Assembly: GCF_022640935.1 (NCBI RefSeq)
Contig: NZ_JALCCV010000018.1
Span: forward strand, 1 to 42,450
Source of the DNA: Bifidobacterium sp.
GTDB taxonomy: Bacteria > Actinomycetota > Actinomycetes > Actinomycetales > Bifidobacteriaceae
Length of the DNA stretch: 42,450 bases
Direction of reading: 5' to 3'
The notes under the pieces are model-generated. The model saw only the letters and a list, made by a program, of their open reading frames with translations, was not told the DNA's origin and made no database searches. Shown here in pieces: positions 9,104 through 17,400 of the stretch (its first letter is position 1; every line of letters starts with the position of its first letter). The position numbers and the translations under genes were made by a program.

Positions 9104-9427
9104 ATGGCTTATGTAATCGCCCAGCCATGTGTGGATGTCAAAGACAAGGCTTGTGTGGATGAGTGCCCGGTCGATTGCATCTACGAAGGTGTGCGTTCGC
9201 TGTATATCAATCCCAACGAGTGCGTGGATTGCGGCGCCTGCGAGCCGGTGTGCCCGGTCGAGGCTATTTTCTACGAGGACGACGTGCCCGAGGAGTGGGC
9301 ATGGTACAAGGATGCAGCAGACAGCTACTTCGCCGAAGTCGGCGACCTAGGCGGCGCCGCCGCCGCAGGGCCGCTTGGCAAAGATCCTGCGCGGGTCGCC
9401 GCGCTGCCCCCTCAGAGTCAGGACTGA
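9104..9427 (+). CDS. fdxA: 7Fe ferredoxin (3Fe-4S plus 4Fe-4S)
   Basis: A 107-residue electron carrier of the actinobacterial FdxA type. Cys9, Cys17 and Cys50 are the expected 3Fe-4S ligands. Cys21, Cys40, Cys43 and Cys46 (CVDCGACEPVCP) are the 4Fe-4S ligands. An acidic segment, YEDDVPEEW, and an Ala/Gly-rich tail follow. A strong AAGGAGGT lies 6 nt before the ATG. The gene is followed after 8 nt by a DapC-type aminotransferase, a pairing widely conserved in actinobacteria, so the two are probably one transcript. The redox partner is not identifiable here. Confidence 0.95.
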   Translation: MAYVIAQPCVDVKDKACVDECPVDCIYEGVRSLYINPNECVDCGACEPVCPVEAIFYEDDVPEEWAWYKDAADSYFAEVGDLGGAAAAGPLGKDPARVAALPPQSQD

Positions 9428-9435
9428 TCGCTCAT

Positions 9436-10560
9436 ATGGGTTTTCGAACCTTCCAGACCCCCTATGATTGGGGTCGACTTGACGAATGCAAGGCCATCGC
9501 CAAACAAGTCGAAGGCGGCATCATCGATCTGTCGGTCGGCTCGCCCGTTGATCCGGTGCCGGAAAGCGTGCAAAAGGCCCTTGCCGATGCTTCGGATGCG
9601 CCGAATGCACATGGCTATCCGCTGACAATCGGCACGCCTGCCCTGCGCACCGCCATCGCCGACTGGTTCCTCAATTGCCGCGGCATCGACTTGCGGCCGG
9701 TTGGCGCCGGCTTGGTGCCCACGGTCGGTTCCAAGGAAGCGGTGGCTTTGATGGCGTCGCTGCTGCACTTGGGCGAGGGCGACGTCGTCGTGCAGCCGCG
9801 CATCTCCTACCCCACGTATGAGATCGGCACGCAGCTTGCCGGGGCCAGCGTGCTCAAGGTGGATGATGTCGCCGATGTGGAGTCGTGGAGACATGTGCCC
9901 GGAGTGCGGGCCGTCTGGGTCAATTCGCCGTGCAATCCCACTGGCGAGGTGTTCTCGGCCGCGCAGCTGACCAGCATCGTTGGCGCGGCGCGCCAGATCG
10001 GGGCCGTGGTGTTCAGCGACGAATGCTACGCGCTGATGAGCTGGTGCTCCGACGCCTCGCCGAGCGCATTGAGCGCCAACGTATGCGCGGGCCGCGCCGA
10101 CGGTATTCTCGTGCTGTATTCCCTGAGCAAGCAGTCGAATATGGCCGGGTACCGTGCCGCATTCATCGCAGGTGACAAACAGATTATCGATGATATGAGT
10201 GTGTACCGCAAACAGGTCGGCCAGATCATCTCGGGACCGGTCCAAGCCGCCATGGTGACCGCGCTACGCGATACGACCTCGGTGTTCGCCCAGCGCAAAC
10301 GCTACCAGCAACGGCTCGCCAAACTTGTGAGAGCCTTAGGCTCTTACGGGTATGAGGTGAAAATGCCTGCCGGGGCGCTCTACATTTGGGTGCGCGCCCT
10401 ATCTGGCGGGTGCTGGCAGGATATCGATGACTTGGCGCATCGCGGGATCCTCGTGAGCCCCGGCGAATTTTACGGCGCGCCTGATTATTTGCGCATCTCT
10501 TCGACCGCGACCGATGAGGCCATCAACGAAGCGGTCGCACGATTGACGTCTCAGCGCTAA
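9436..10560 (+). CDS. dapC: Succinyldiaminopimelate transaminase (DapC-type aminotransferase)
   Basis: A 374-residue fold type I PLP aminotransferase. VNSPCNPTGEVF, FSDECYALM and Lys232 in LYSLSKQSNMAGYR are the cofactor elements, and YLRISSTA holds the C-terminal carboxylate-binding Arg. In actinobacteria the enzyme encoded directly after fdxA is annotated as DapC, which makes N-succinyl-LL-diaminopimelate for lysine and peptidoglycan. The assignment rests partly on that context; sequence alone supports a class I aminotransferase. The frame runs upstream through fdxA, but ATG 9436 gives MGFRTFQTPYDWGRLDE, the normal N-terminus. Spacing to fdxA is 8 nt and the Shine-Dalgarno site is weak (AGGA, 12 nt away). 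Confidence 0.85.
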   Translation: MGFRTFQTPYDWGRLDECKAIAKQVEGGIIDLSVGSPVDPVPESVQKALADASDAPNAHGYPLTIGTPALRTAIADWFLNCRGIDLRPVGAGLVPTVGSKEAVALMASLLHLGEGDVVVQPRISYPTYEIGTQLAGASVLKVDDVADVESWRHVPGVRAVWVNSPCNPTGEVFSAAQLTSIVGAARQIGAVVFSDECYALMSWCSDASPSALSANVCAGRADGILVLYSLSKQSNMAGYRAAFIAGDKQIIDDMSVYRKQVGQIISGPVQAAMVTALRDTTSVFAQRKRYQQRLAKLVRALGSYGYEVKMPAGALYIWVRALSGGCWQDIDDLAHRGILVSPGEFYGAPDYLRISSTATDEAINEAVARLTSQR

Positions 10561-10670
10561 TGTCCGACACGCTCCGGTCGATGTGTGCAGGTCGGATAAT
10601 AGGAATTGCGACCCGCGGAATTCCGTCATCGCAAATCGCTATCACCGGACTTGCGCATGCAATCCCAGGT

Positions 10671-10708
10671 ATGCCGACAATGGCGTGTTGACACTAGTGT
10701 GTCGGCAT
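10671..10708. terminator. Hairpin between convergent dapC-type gene and dinB
   Basis: ATGCCGACA (10671-10679) pairs with TGTCGGCAT (10700-10708) and touches the dinB stop codon. There is no T run, so it could be a weak bidirectional terminator or simply an inverted repeat. The rest of the 147-bp gap shows no gene. Confidence 0.45.
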
Positions 10709-11982
10709 CACGCCCCGAAGGTCGCCGCTTTCTTGCCGTAGCGCCGTCGCACGGCGTCAAGCGCCTGCTCAGCCTCGCGCAATCGCGCGGATTTCGTAAT
10801 TCCGCCGGGCGATTGCGTCTCTTCGAGCAGGTCGTCCAACGACGGCTGCACGACTGCGGTATGGGCGCTTTCCAGGCCGCTGGCGCTGACGCCGCCGAGT
10901 CGTATCGCACGGGGGAGCGGCGTTCCATCGCCGACATCGGAAGGCAGCCCGGTCATCGCTGCGAGCAGTTCGCAGGCCTGCGGGTACAAGGCGCTCGCCG
11001 TGTCCATGGGCTGCTGCACCGTGCGCGCCTTGGTCGCGTAGCTCAGATCGGCGTAGCGCAGCTTGACCGTCACCGTGCGCGCGGTGAGGCTGCGCCGGCG
11101 CAAGGTGCTGGCCACCTCGTCGCAGCACTGACGCAGCAATGAGAGCACGCGGCGCATATCGCGCGTATCCTCCAGAAACGTGCTCTCGGAGCCGATGGAT
11201 TTTTCGGGCGCACGAGTCGTCACCGCGCGTGCGTCACGTCCGCGCGCCGCGAGGAACAGCGTATGCGCCACGGCGGCGGAGCCGCACGCCTGAGTCAGCG
11301 TCTGCTCGTCCGGCTTGGCCAGATCGGCCACATTGTTGATGCCCCAGCTTTTCAGATGCTGCTCGAGCGCAGGCCCGATGCCGGGTATGCCTCGCAGCGG
11401 CATCATCTGCACGAATTCAGCCTGTCGATTGTGGGGGATGAGCAGCATGCCGTCCGGCTTCGCGTTGGTCGAAGCCATTTTCGCCACGAGTTTGTTCGTA
11501 GCGATGCCGACCGAACAAGTGATATGGAAACGCTCAGCGACCTGACGGCGGATCCACGCGCCGATAGCGCTTGGGGTTCGCCAGCGGATCAGCGCCGCCG
11601 AAACGTCCATATAGGCCTCGTCGATCGAGACCTGTTCGATGCGGTCGGTCACCGCCCCGAATACTTCGCTCACGATCCGGTGCGACACCGAGCGGTAATA
11701 GTGCATATCGACCGGCAGAAACACGCCGTCAGGGCACAGTTGGCGCGCGCGAGCCGACGCCATCGCAGAATTGATGCCGTAGCGGCGCGCTTCGTAGCTG
11801 GCCGCCGAAACCACCGAGCGCGGCCCGGTGCCAATGATGACGGGCTTGCCGCGCAACGCGGGATTGCGCGCGATTTCCAGCGCCGCGTAGAAGGCATCCA
11901 TATCGATATGCAGCACCGTGCAGCCGGACTCGTCGTGCCCCCAGTCCCGTTTGGCGGCTTGGATCCTCGGTGCGGTGCTCAT
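10708..11982 (-). CDS. dinB: DNA polymerase IV (Y-family translesion polymerase)
   Basis: A 424-residue Y-family polymerase for low-fidelity synthesis across damaged template. HIDMDAFYA holds the first metal ligand and SIDEAYMD the catalytic Asp-Glu pair. SYEARRYGINSAM and the GIATNKLVAKMAS palm element follow, then the thumb helix-hairpin-helix LRGIPGIGPALEQHL and a little-finger domain starting near KSIGSESTF. No clear beta-clamp motif is recognisable at the C-terminus. The frame is open to 12039, but ATG 11982 (MSTAPRIQAAKRDWG) fits the family and lies 6 nt after a -10 element. The gene is monocistronic and convergent with the dapC-type gene. Confidence 0.93.
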   Translation of the reverse strand: MSTAPRIQAAKRDWGHDESGCTVLHIDMDAFYAALEIARNPALRGKPVIIGTGPRSVVSAASYEARRYGINSAMASARARQLCPDGVFLPVDMHYYRSVSHRIVSEVFGAVTDRIEQVSIDEAYMDVSAALIRWRTPSAIGAWIRRQVAERFHITCSVGIATNKLVAKMASTNAKPDGMLLIPHNRQAEFVQMMPLRGIPGIGPALEQHLKSWGINNVADLAKPDEQTLTQACGSAAVAHTLFLAARGRDARAVTTRAPEKSIGSESTFLEDTRDMRRVLSLLRQCCDEVASTLRRRSLTARTVTVKLRYADLSYATKARTVQQPMDTASALYPQACELLAAMTGLPSDVGDGTPLPRAIRLGGVSASGLESAHTAVVQPSLDDLLEETQSPGGITKSARLREAEQALDAVRRRYGKKAATFGA

Positions 11983-11988
11983 GCCTCT

Positions 11989-11994
11989 ATGGTA
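11989..11994 (-). promoter_or_regulatory. -10 hexamer TACCAT for dinB (probable leaderless)
   Basis: On the minus strand TACCAT is followed by AGAGGC and then ATG (11982), a 6-nt gap that puts the transcription start on the start codon. Confidence 0.5.
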
Positions 11995-12201
11995 AGTCAA
12001 CGCGTCGGTGCAGGAGCGGAGACAGGCTAGGCTTGGCATCTGCTTTCATCGCACGGCGCAAGTTCTGTCGGGCACGGCTGCCGCCGTAATTGTCGGTTCC
12101 GCCTCGGGTTGGCTTGGGATCCGTGATTCCGTACTTTTCAGCCGGCTTTTGCCAGACAACCTGGCCAATTCGCGGATTCGGCGCTTCGAGTCCGCTATAG
12201 C

Positions 12202-12210
12202 TGGTACAGT
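12202..12210 (+). promoter_or_regulatory. Candidate extended -10 promoter of tRNA-Ser
   Basis: TGGTACAGT is an extended -10 (TGN plus TACAGT) whose predicted start point is about 30 nt before the tRNA. No good -35 is visible. Confidence 0.4.
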
Positions 12211-12245
12211 GTATTGCTGTTGCGTCGCGCACGCGTCGCAATGCT

Positions 12246-12333
12246 GGAGTCATGCCTGAGTGGCCGATAGGGGCACCCTGCTAAGGTGTTAGTCGCTTTA
12301 AGCGGCTCGAGGGTTCGAATCCCTCTGACTCCG
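12246..12333 (+). tRNA. tRNA-Ser (anticodon GCT)
   Basis: An 88-nt class II tRNA. Acceptor GGAGTCA pairs with TGACTCC, with discriminator G12333. The anticodon stem CACC/GGTG presents GCT. A long variable arm and the T arm GAGGG-TTCGAAT-CCCTC follow. CCA is not encoded. Confidence 0.93.
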
Positions 12334-12340
12334 CAAGTGG

Positions 12341-12383
12341 ACGGGAACCATTGGCATTCCAATGGTTCCCGTTATCTTTTTTC
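12341..12383 (+). terminator. Strong intrinsic terminator after tRNA-Ser
   Basis: ACGGGAACCATTGG and CCAATGGTTCCCGT form a perfect 14-bp stem with a CATT loop, followed by TATCTTTTTTC. It begins 8 nt after the tRNA. Confidence 0.93.
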
Positions 12384-12424
12384 AAGCGTGAACGTGTGAT
12401 TGCACATATGGGCGGAGGATGGCC

Positions 12425-12628
12425 ATGCGCGACGAATTCACCGACGAATTGCGCCGGATCCATGATGATTCGGTCATGGCGGGCTGGGACTTTTCGGCGT
12501 TGGATGACCATGACGATCAGGGGATTCATGATTGGTTTGGTGCCCAATACGCGTATACGTCACCAAGCCGGCATAAAGTTCTCAAGCCCGTATGCACGCA
12601 AGGCGCATGCCTCGTTCCATTGCGGTGA
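12425..12628 (+). CDS. Small protein, possible N-terminal remnant of a SAM-dependent methyltransferase
   Basis: A 67-residue frame starting MRDEFTDELRRIHDDSVMAG. GGAGG lies 6 nt before ATG 12425, better placed than for the in-frame ATG 12419. The segment HDDSVMAGWDFSALDD resembles the short region before the catalytic domain of some class I methyltransferases, but no SAM-binding motif follows. The last 20 or so residues (KVLKPVCTQGACLVPLR) look unrelated. It lies just after tRNA-Ser and its terminator, a usual place for insertions and decay. It may be a genuine small protein or the surviving front of a lost gene; the family link is a recollection and not proven. Confidence 0.4.
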   Translation: MRDEFTDELRRIHDDSVMAGWDFSALDDHDDQGIHDWFGAQYAYTSPSRHKVLKPVCTQGACLVPLR

Positions 12629-12867
12629 AGTGGCAGGACGGGGCAGATAGCGGAGTCGGAGGTACGCCTTTGTACATCCGCCTCCAAGGCAATTCTATCG
12701 ATGCCGAGAGGCGTGTTCAGCGTGTGGGCTGCCGCTTGGCAATGCTGGGCGTGTCGCGTTGAATAAGGGCTGTCGATTGGATGACTGAGCGGTCGCGCAG
12801 ACCAGTACAATCGGTCGAAGGGAGAATGAACAGACGTGTGGAAAGAACAGGCAGGAAAGGTCATGCG

Positions 12868-13518
12868 ATGGCGGAGAACATGGGCAGAACTGTGCTCAAC
12901 GCGCCGAACGATCCGGCGCATGACGCCTTCGTCGAACGCCGGTCGCAGTTTATCGGCGACGCCTGCCATATAACGGCCTTCGGCGAAGCGCTCGCTTTCG
13001 TGGGTTCCATACGCAGCCGGCATCCCAAGGCCCGGCATGTAGCCTACGCATGCGTCTGCGGCGGCGCCGGCCAGTTGTCCGGGCGCATGAGCGACGACGG
13101 CGAGCCGTCGGGCACGGCGGGCAAACCGATTCTTGAGGTGCTCACAGGCAACGGTCTCACCGATTGCGTGGTGACTGTGACCCGGTATTTTGGCGGCGTG
13201 CTGCTAGGAGCAGGAGGATTGATCCGCGCCTATTCGACGGCGGCGTCGATGGCGATTGCGAAAGCGCGGTTCGGAGTGCTTCGCCGCAGCCGTCGTTATC
13301 GGGTCGTGCTGGATTATCGGCATATCGGCGCATTGCAGCGCATCCTCGCGGCATTGGGAGGCGAGCAGGGCGAAACGCGCTACGCCGACCGTGTCACATT
13401 CGAGCTGCTGCTGCCCGAGGAGCATGCCGAGCGTTTCGAAGCGCAGGTGCGCGACGCCTTCAGCGGCGCGGTGCGGCCGGAAGCTGTGGGCGCAGCTGAA
13501 CAGATCATCGAGGCCTGA
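12868..13518 (+). CDS. YigZ/IMPACT family protein
   Basis: A 216-residue member of the UPF0029/IMPACT family. FVERRSQFIGDACHI opens the domain. The signature SDDGEPSGTAGKPILEVL (near residues 76-93) and VTRYFGGVLLGAGGLIRAYS follow, and a smaller C-terminal DUF1949-like domain ends the protein. Bacterial members have been linked to translation or nucleic-acid binding, but the molecular role is unsettled. The frame extends upstream to 12781; ATG 12868 is chosen because AGGAAAGG lies 7 nt before it and the family sequence begins just after. A TACAAT at 12806-12811 could be its -10 element, giving a leader of about 50 nt. Confidence 0.88.
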   Translation: MAENMGRTVLNAPNDPAHDAFVERRSQFIGDACHITAFGEALAFVGSIRSRHPKARHVAYACVCGGAGQLSGRMSDDGEPSGTAGKPILEVLTGNGLTDCVVTVTRYFGGVLLGAGGLIRAYSTAASMAIAKARFGVLRRSRRYRVVLDYRHIGALQRILAALGGEQGETRYADRVTFELLLPEEHAERFEAQVRDAFSGAVRPEAVGAAEQIIEA

Positions 13519-13534
13519 TGCTCCCGGCAGGCGA

Positions 13535-13540
13535 TATGCT
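13535..13540 (+). promoter_or_regulatory. -10 hexamer TATGCT (probable leaderless)
   Basis: TATGCT lies 7 nt before ATG 13548, with no Shine-Dalgarno sequence in the gap. Confidence 0.45.
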
Positions 13541-13547
13541 GGGCAGC

Positions 13548-14393
13548 ATGGACGCATCAGAAGAATCGAATCAGCAGATCGGAAGCAACAGCATACATCA
13601 GTCCACGCAACAGGGAAGCCAGCAGCCAGGACATCAGCTTGGAACTGAAGCCGGACAGCCGCAGCGGACTTGCGCAGGCAGCGGCAACAGCGCCGAAACT
13701 GTTTCTGGAGCTGCTGACGCCAGTGCCGCGGGTTCCTCCGTTGCATCCTCCGTTGGTGGTTCCCCCGCCGACCGTACTGAGAAAAACGCAGCTGATTTCG
13801 AGGCACTGACCGATTCATACGAGCGACTCAGGCATTCCACTGACAGCGCGGAATTGAGCAGCTTCGCTCGCAGGCCACTGCCTGAAAAGGCCGATCAGGC
13901 TGCATTTTCACGCGCGACCGCACTGCTGGAAGCCGTGGCGGGCAATCCCAACACGCCGACTGAGGACCGGGTGTTTCTGGCCCAGACCATGCCGTTCCCC
14001 AACGTGCTCGTCAAACTCTCGCAGGATCCTGCGTCCGAAGTGCGCAAGGCCGTTGCAGGCAATGCAGACGACAAGAACTGGCTGGCCGGCCGTCTCACCA
14101 AGGACGACGACCCGCAGGTGCGCGATGTCGCTTTGCGCAATAGGCAGATCTCGTGGAAAATGCGATTGGAAGGTGCGCAGAACCCTGAAGTCGGCACCCA
14201 AACCCTTGATTTTCTCGGCAAGCTCGGAACGCAGATTGAGCCAAACGCTTCGCCGGTGCTCTCCGCCATGGTCAGGCGCGCCGTGGCGCTCAACCCGAAC
14301 TGCTCCACGGCGATGCTTTCGCAACTGGCTCAGGATCCGGCGCAACAGGTGGCGAACGCCGCGCATGGCGAGCTGCGCGGGCGGTCCGTCTGA
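13548..14393 (+). CDS. Leucine-rich-variant/HEAT-like repeat protein with disordered N-terminus
   Basis: A 281-residue protein. Residues 1 to about 85 are rich in Gln, Ser, Gly and Ala and look disordered. From about residue 120 helical repeats of the leucine-rich-variant type appear, with a recurring A-V-A/L-x-N-x-x element: EAVAGNPNTPTEDRVFLA, RKAVAGNADDKNWLAGRL and RRAVALNPNCSTAMLSQLA. Between them lie VLVKLSQDPASEVR and LTKDDDPQVRDVAL. Such solenoids usually bind protein partners; no catalytic residues are visible. There is no signal peptide or membrane segment, so it is probably cytoplasmic. The start at 13548 is preferred over 13518 because of the -10 element. It lies 29 nt after the YigZ gene. 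The function is unknown. Confidence 0.75.
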   Translation: MDASEESNQQIGSNSIHQSTQQGSQQPGHQLGTEAGQPQRTCAGSGNSAETVSGAADASAAGSSVASSVGGSPADRTEKNAADFEALTDSYERLRHSTDSAELSSFARRPLPEKADQAAFSRATALLEAVAGNPNTPTEDRVFLAQTMPFPNVLVKLSQDPASEVRKAVAGNADDKNWLAGRLTKDDDPQVRDVALRNRQISWKMRLEGAQNPEVGTQTLDFLGKLGTQIEPNASPVLSAMVRRAVALNPNCSTAMLSQLAQDPAQQVANAAHGELRGRSV

Positions 14394-14476
14394 GAGATCA
14401 GACCATTCGTGTGACAGGCAGTTGCCGCGGCTCAGGATCCATGGGCGGTTTCGCCAAGCACGCGGCGTCTATGGCA

Positions 14477-14482
14477 TACACT
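14477..14482 (+). promoter_or_regulatory. -10 hexamer TACACT for malQ (probable leaderless)
   Basis: TACACT is followed by GGAGGA and then ATG 14489. The GGAGGA looks like a Shine-Dalgarno site but touches the ATG with no spacer, so a leaderless start fits better. Confidence 0.5.
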
Positions 14483-14488
14483 GGAGGA

Positions 14489-16669
14489 ATGACACAGAAA
14501 GTCGAAACGCAGCGAGTCGAAAACGAAGAACGGCTGGCACGTCCTCTGATCCGGTTGGCGAGACTGCTCGGGGTGGCTACCAGCTACATCGGGCAAACCA
14601 GCGACTATCACGAAATCGACGATGATGTCCTTGTCGCGGTGCTGAATGCGCTGGGAGTCGACGCTTCGAGCGACGAGGCGATCGCGACATCCACGAAAGC
14701 GGTCCTCGACGAGCGCCATCGGCGCTTGGTGAATCCCACGGTGCTGCATACGGTGGGCAAGGAGAGCAGCATACCTGTCAACACAGGCATCCTCGAAGTT
14801 CCCTCCGCGAGCATCACATTGGAGCAGGGCAAGGCTTACGAGGGCAAGGTGAGGATAGGCCCGGGCGACGGCTCGCAGGCCTACTCGTTGGACGGCTCCT
14901 TCGTGGCGACGGCTTCGATTTTGATTCCCGCGGATCTGCCGATGGGCTATCACACGCTGCATGTCGCCGTTGGCGAGCGCACCCAGGATGCGACGCTGAT
15001 CAGCGCCCCGGAGAAGGTCAGGGCCATCAAGCCGCTCGAAGACGGGCAACTGTGGGGGTGGATGGCGCAGCTGTATTCAATCCGTTCGACGAAGTCGTGG
15101 GGTGTGGGTGACTTCAACGATCTGAAGGCCCTGCTCATCGATGCCAAGCATAAGACAGGCGCCGATTTCGTGCTCGTCAACCCGTTGCATGCCGCAGAAC
15201 CCGTTTCCCCGCTTACCCCATCGCCCTACCTGCCGGTTTCGCGCAGCTTTGTGAACTTCACGTATATCCGCCCCGAAGATATCGAGGAATATGATTCCTT
15301 GGACGATAAGACGCGTGCGCGTGTCGAGGAGCTGCGTGATCAGGTGGAGCCGCTCAACGGCGACGCCCAGCTCATCGACCGCGATGCGATGTGGCGGGCG
15401 AAGATGCGCGCGCTCTGGCTGATTTTCAAGGCCGAACGCAGCGCTGTGCGCCAGACCCGTTTCGAATGGTTCAAGCAGGATATGGGCGATGAGCTTGAAG
15501 CCTACGCGACCTGGTGCCTGTGTTACGACAAGTGGGGTGCGCCCAACGACAATCCTGAGAATTGGGTTCATGCGCTGAACAAAGATTCGCCGGAAGTCGC
15601 GCAGATTCGCGAGCAGTTCCCCGATACGCTCGACTTCTACCGGTGGCTTGAATGGATTGCCATCGCCCAGCTTCAGGAGGCGCAGCGCGCAGCCAGAAGC
15701 GCGGGCATGCGCATCGGCATCATGTCGGATATGGCTGTCGGCGTGCACCCGGCTGGTTCCGAGGTGTGGTGGGAGCCAAGGCGCTTCGCCCAAGGCGCCA
15801 CGGTCGGCGCGCCGCCGGACTATTTCAATCAGCAAGGACAGGATTGGAGCCAGCCGCCGCTGAACCCGATCGCGTTGGATGACACCGGCTATAAAGCATA
15901 CCGTGACATGGTGCATGGCATGCTTTCGCAGGCCGGTGCCGTGCGCATCGACCATATTCTGGGACTGTTCCGGCTGTGGTGGATCCCACAGGGACATTCC
16001 GCCGTCCAGGGCGCATACGTGCATTACGACAGCGAGATCATGACCGGCGTGCTCGCCATCGAGGCCGAGCGCGCGCACGGTGTGATCGTGGGAGAGGACC
16101 TTGGCGTGGTGCCGCAAGCAGTCGAGGATTCGCTGGAGCGCCACGGAATACTGGGATGCGCGGTCGAATGGTTCGAGCAGCGCGACGGCGTGTTCCGTGC
16201 CCCCGACGCTTGGCGCCGTGACGCCCTCGCATCGGTCAACACGCATGATCTGCCGCCGGCGGCTGGGTACCTGAGCTACGAACATGTCGATATCCGGCAA
16301 CGGCTGGGCCTGCTCACCGTGCCGCTTGAGGAGTTCAAGGCGCAGGCTGTGCAGGAGCATAATGCGATGCTCTCGATGCTCATCAAGAATGGTTTTCTCG
16401 ATCCTGCGGTTCTTGGCGACGGGCAATCCAATGAGCAGCAGATCGTCGAGGCGCTGTATCGCGCGCTCAGAGCTGCGCCGAGCAGGCTGCTGGCTGCTTC
16501 GCTCGCCGATGCAGTGGGCGAGCGGCGTGCGCAGAATCAGCCGGGCACGGATAACGAATACCCGAATTGGCGCATCCCGCTGGCCGACGAAAACGGCAGT
16601 GTCGTGCCGCTCGAGGCGCTGTTCGACAATCCGCGGCTGCAGTCGCTCGCTGCGATCATGCGCGGCTAA
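14489..16669 (+). CDS. malQ: 4-alpha-glucanotransferase (amylomaltase)
   Basis: MalQ (GH77) disproportionates malto-oligosaccharides by transferring glucan chains and releasing glucose. The 726 residues comprise an N-terminal beta-rich region (about 80-170) and a GH77 barrel. LWGWMAQLYSIRSTKSWGVGDF begins the catalytic part, and NPLHAAEP and SPYLPVSR are substrate-loop landmarks. Asp488 in VRIDHILGLFR is the nucleophile, Glu536 in VGEDLGVVP the acid/base and Asp587 in NTHDLPP the third carboxylate. The longer frame from 14411 is rejected because ATG 14489 carries the -10 element and starts a normal MalQ N-terminus. It is monocistronic, with the rplM promoter about 70 nt downstream. With glgX at 18108-20387 it would serve glycogen and maltodextrin turnover. 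Confidence 0.94.
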   Translation: MTQKVETQRVENEERLARPLIRLARLLGVATSYIGQTSDYHEIDDDVLVAVLNALGVDASSDEAIATSTKAVLDERHRRLVNPTVLHTVGKESSIPVNTGILEVPSASITLEQGKAYEGKVRIGPGDGSQAYSLDGSFVATASILIPADLPMGYHTLHVAVGERTQDATLISAPEKVRAIKPLEDGQLWGWMAQLYSIRSTKSWGVGDFNDLKALLIDAKHKTGADFVLVNPLHAAEPVSPLTPSPYLPVSRSFVNFTYIRPEDIEEYDSLDDKTRARVEELRDQVEPLNGDAQLIDRDAMWRAKMRALWLIFKAERSAVRQTRFEWFKQDMGDELEAYATWCLCYDKWGAPNDNPENWVHALNKDSPEVAQIREQFPDTLDFYRWLEWIAIAQLQEAQRAARSAGMRIGIMSDMAVGVHPAGSEVWWEPRRFAQGATVGAPPDYFNQQGQDWSQPPLNPIALDDTGYKAYRDMVHGMLSQAGAVRIDHILGLFRLWWIPQGHSAVQGAYVHYDSEIMTGVLAIEAERAHGVIVGEDLGVVPQAVEDSLERHGILGCAVEWFEQRDGVFRAPDAWRRDALASVNTHDLPPAAGYLSYEHVDIRQRLGLLTVPLEEFKAQAVQEHNAMLSMLIKNGFLDPAVLGDGQSNEQQIVEALYRALRAAPSRLLAASLADAVGERRAQNQPGTDNEYPNWRIPLADENGSVVPLEALFDNPRLQSLAAIMRG

Positions 16670-16739
16670 GCGCTCCGGGCAAGTATTTTCCCGGGGGAAT
16701 GCGGATAGGGACCAGTTCGTCACATGGCGTGTCTCTGTG

Positions 16740-16768
16740 TTGCAGGAAGTCAAGACCAGCGATATACT
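16740..16768 (+). promoter_or_regulatory. Promoter of rplM-rpsI
   Basis: TTGCAG (16740-16745) and TATACT (16763-16768) are separated by 17 bp, predicting a start near 16775 and a leader of about 150 nt. The leader can pair TCCCT with AGGGA and GTCCT with AGGAC around 16785-16840, which would fit ribosomal-protein leader control but is unproven. Confidence 0.5.
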
Positions 16769-16924
16769 TGAGGATTGTTGTGTTTCCCTAAGGGGTCCTT
16801 CAAAGCGCTTTCCCACTCGCAATCGAGGACTTTCAGGGAGCCCACGGATAATGAGGCTTCAACTGCCGTGACTTTTCACCATGGCGCGCGAGGCCCGGAA
16901 CACAATATAGGAAAAGGTACACTC

Positions 16925-17377
16925 GTGAAAACTTTTACACCGAAGCCAGCCGACCTGACTCACGACTGGTACGTCATCGACGCGACCGACGTGGTTCTCG
17001 GCCGTCTTGCCACCCAGGCGGCGACGCTGCTGCGCGGCAAGAACAAGCCGACCTACGCGCCCCATGCCGATTCAGGTAACCACGTCATCATCATCAACGC
17101 GGCCAAGATCGCGCTGACGGGCAACAAGCTGGGGACCAAGGAACTCATCACGCATTCAGGTCGCCCCGGCGGCCTACGTCGCGACAGCTACTCTGATCTG
17201 CTGCAGCGCAATCCCGAACGCATCGTCACCACGGCGATCAGGGGCATGCTGCCCAAGAACCGCCTGTCCAAGGTGCAGCTGGATCGCCTCCACGTCTTCG
17301 CAGGCGCAGAGCATCCGCACACCCCCCAGAAGCCCCAAGAGTTCGAGATCAGCCAGATCTCGCAGCAGGCCAAGTGA
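16925..17377 (+). CDS. rplM: 50S ribosomal protein L13
   Basis: A 150-residue L13, an early-assembling 23S rRNA-binding protein. [39 protein letters not shown] and [20 protein letters not shown] are diagnostic. The start is GTG 16925, giving [15 protein letters not shown]; upstream in-frame codons are not L13-like, and AAAAGG lies a few nucleotides before the GTG. rpsI follows after 23 nt, the conserved L13-S9 operon. A leader of about 150 nt separates it from the promoter. Confidence 0.96.
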   Translation: MKTFTPKPADLTHDWYVIDATDVVLGRLATQAATLLRGKNKPTYAPHADSGNHVIIINAAKIALTGNKLGTKELITHSGRPGGLRRDSYSDLLQRNPERIVTTAIRGMLPKNRLSKVQLDRLHVFAGAEHPHTPQKPQEFEISQISQQAK

Positions 17378-17400
17378 ACCGAAAAGGAGACAAGAGAAAC

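Noticed and set aside
14483..14488. GGAGGA before malQ as a Shine-Dalgarno site
   Set aside because: It touches the ATG with zero spacing, which is not functional geometry; the -10 element TACACT 6 nt upstream explains the start better.
15077..16822. A 581-residue minus-strand frame opposite malQ
   Set aside because: malQ has all catalytic residues; the opposite frame has no recognisable family and reflects codon bias.
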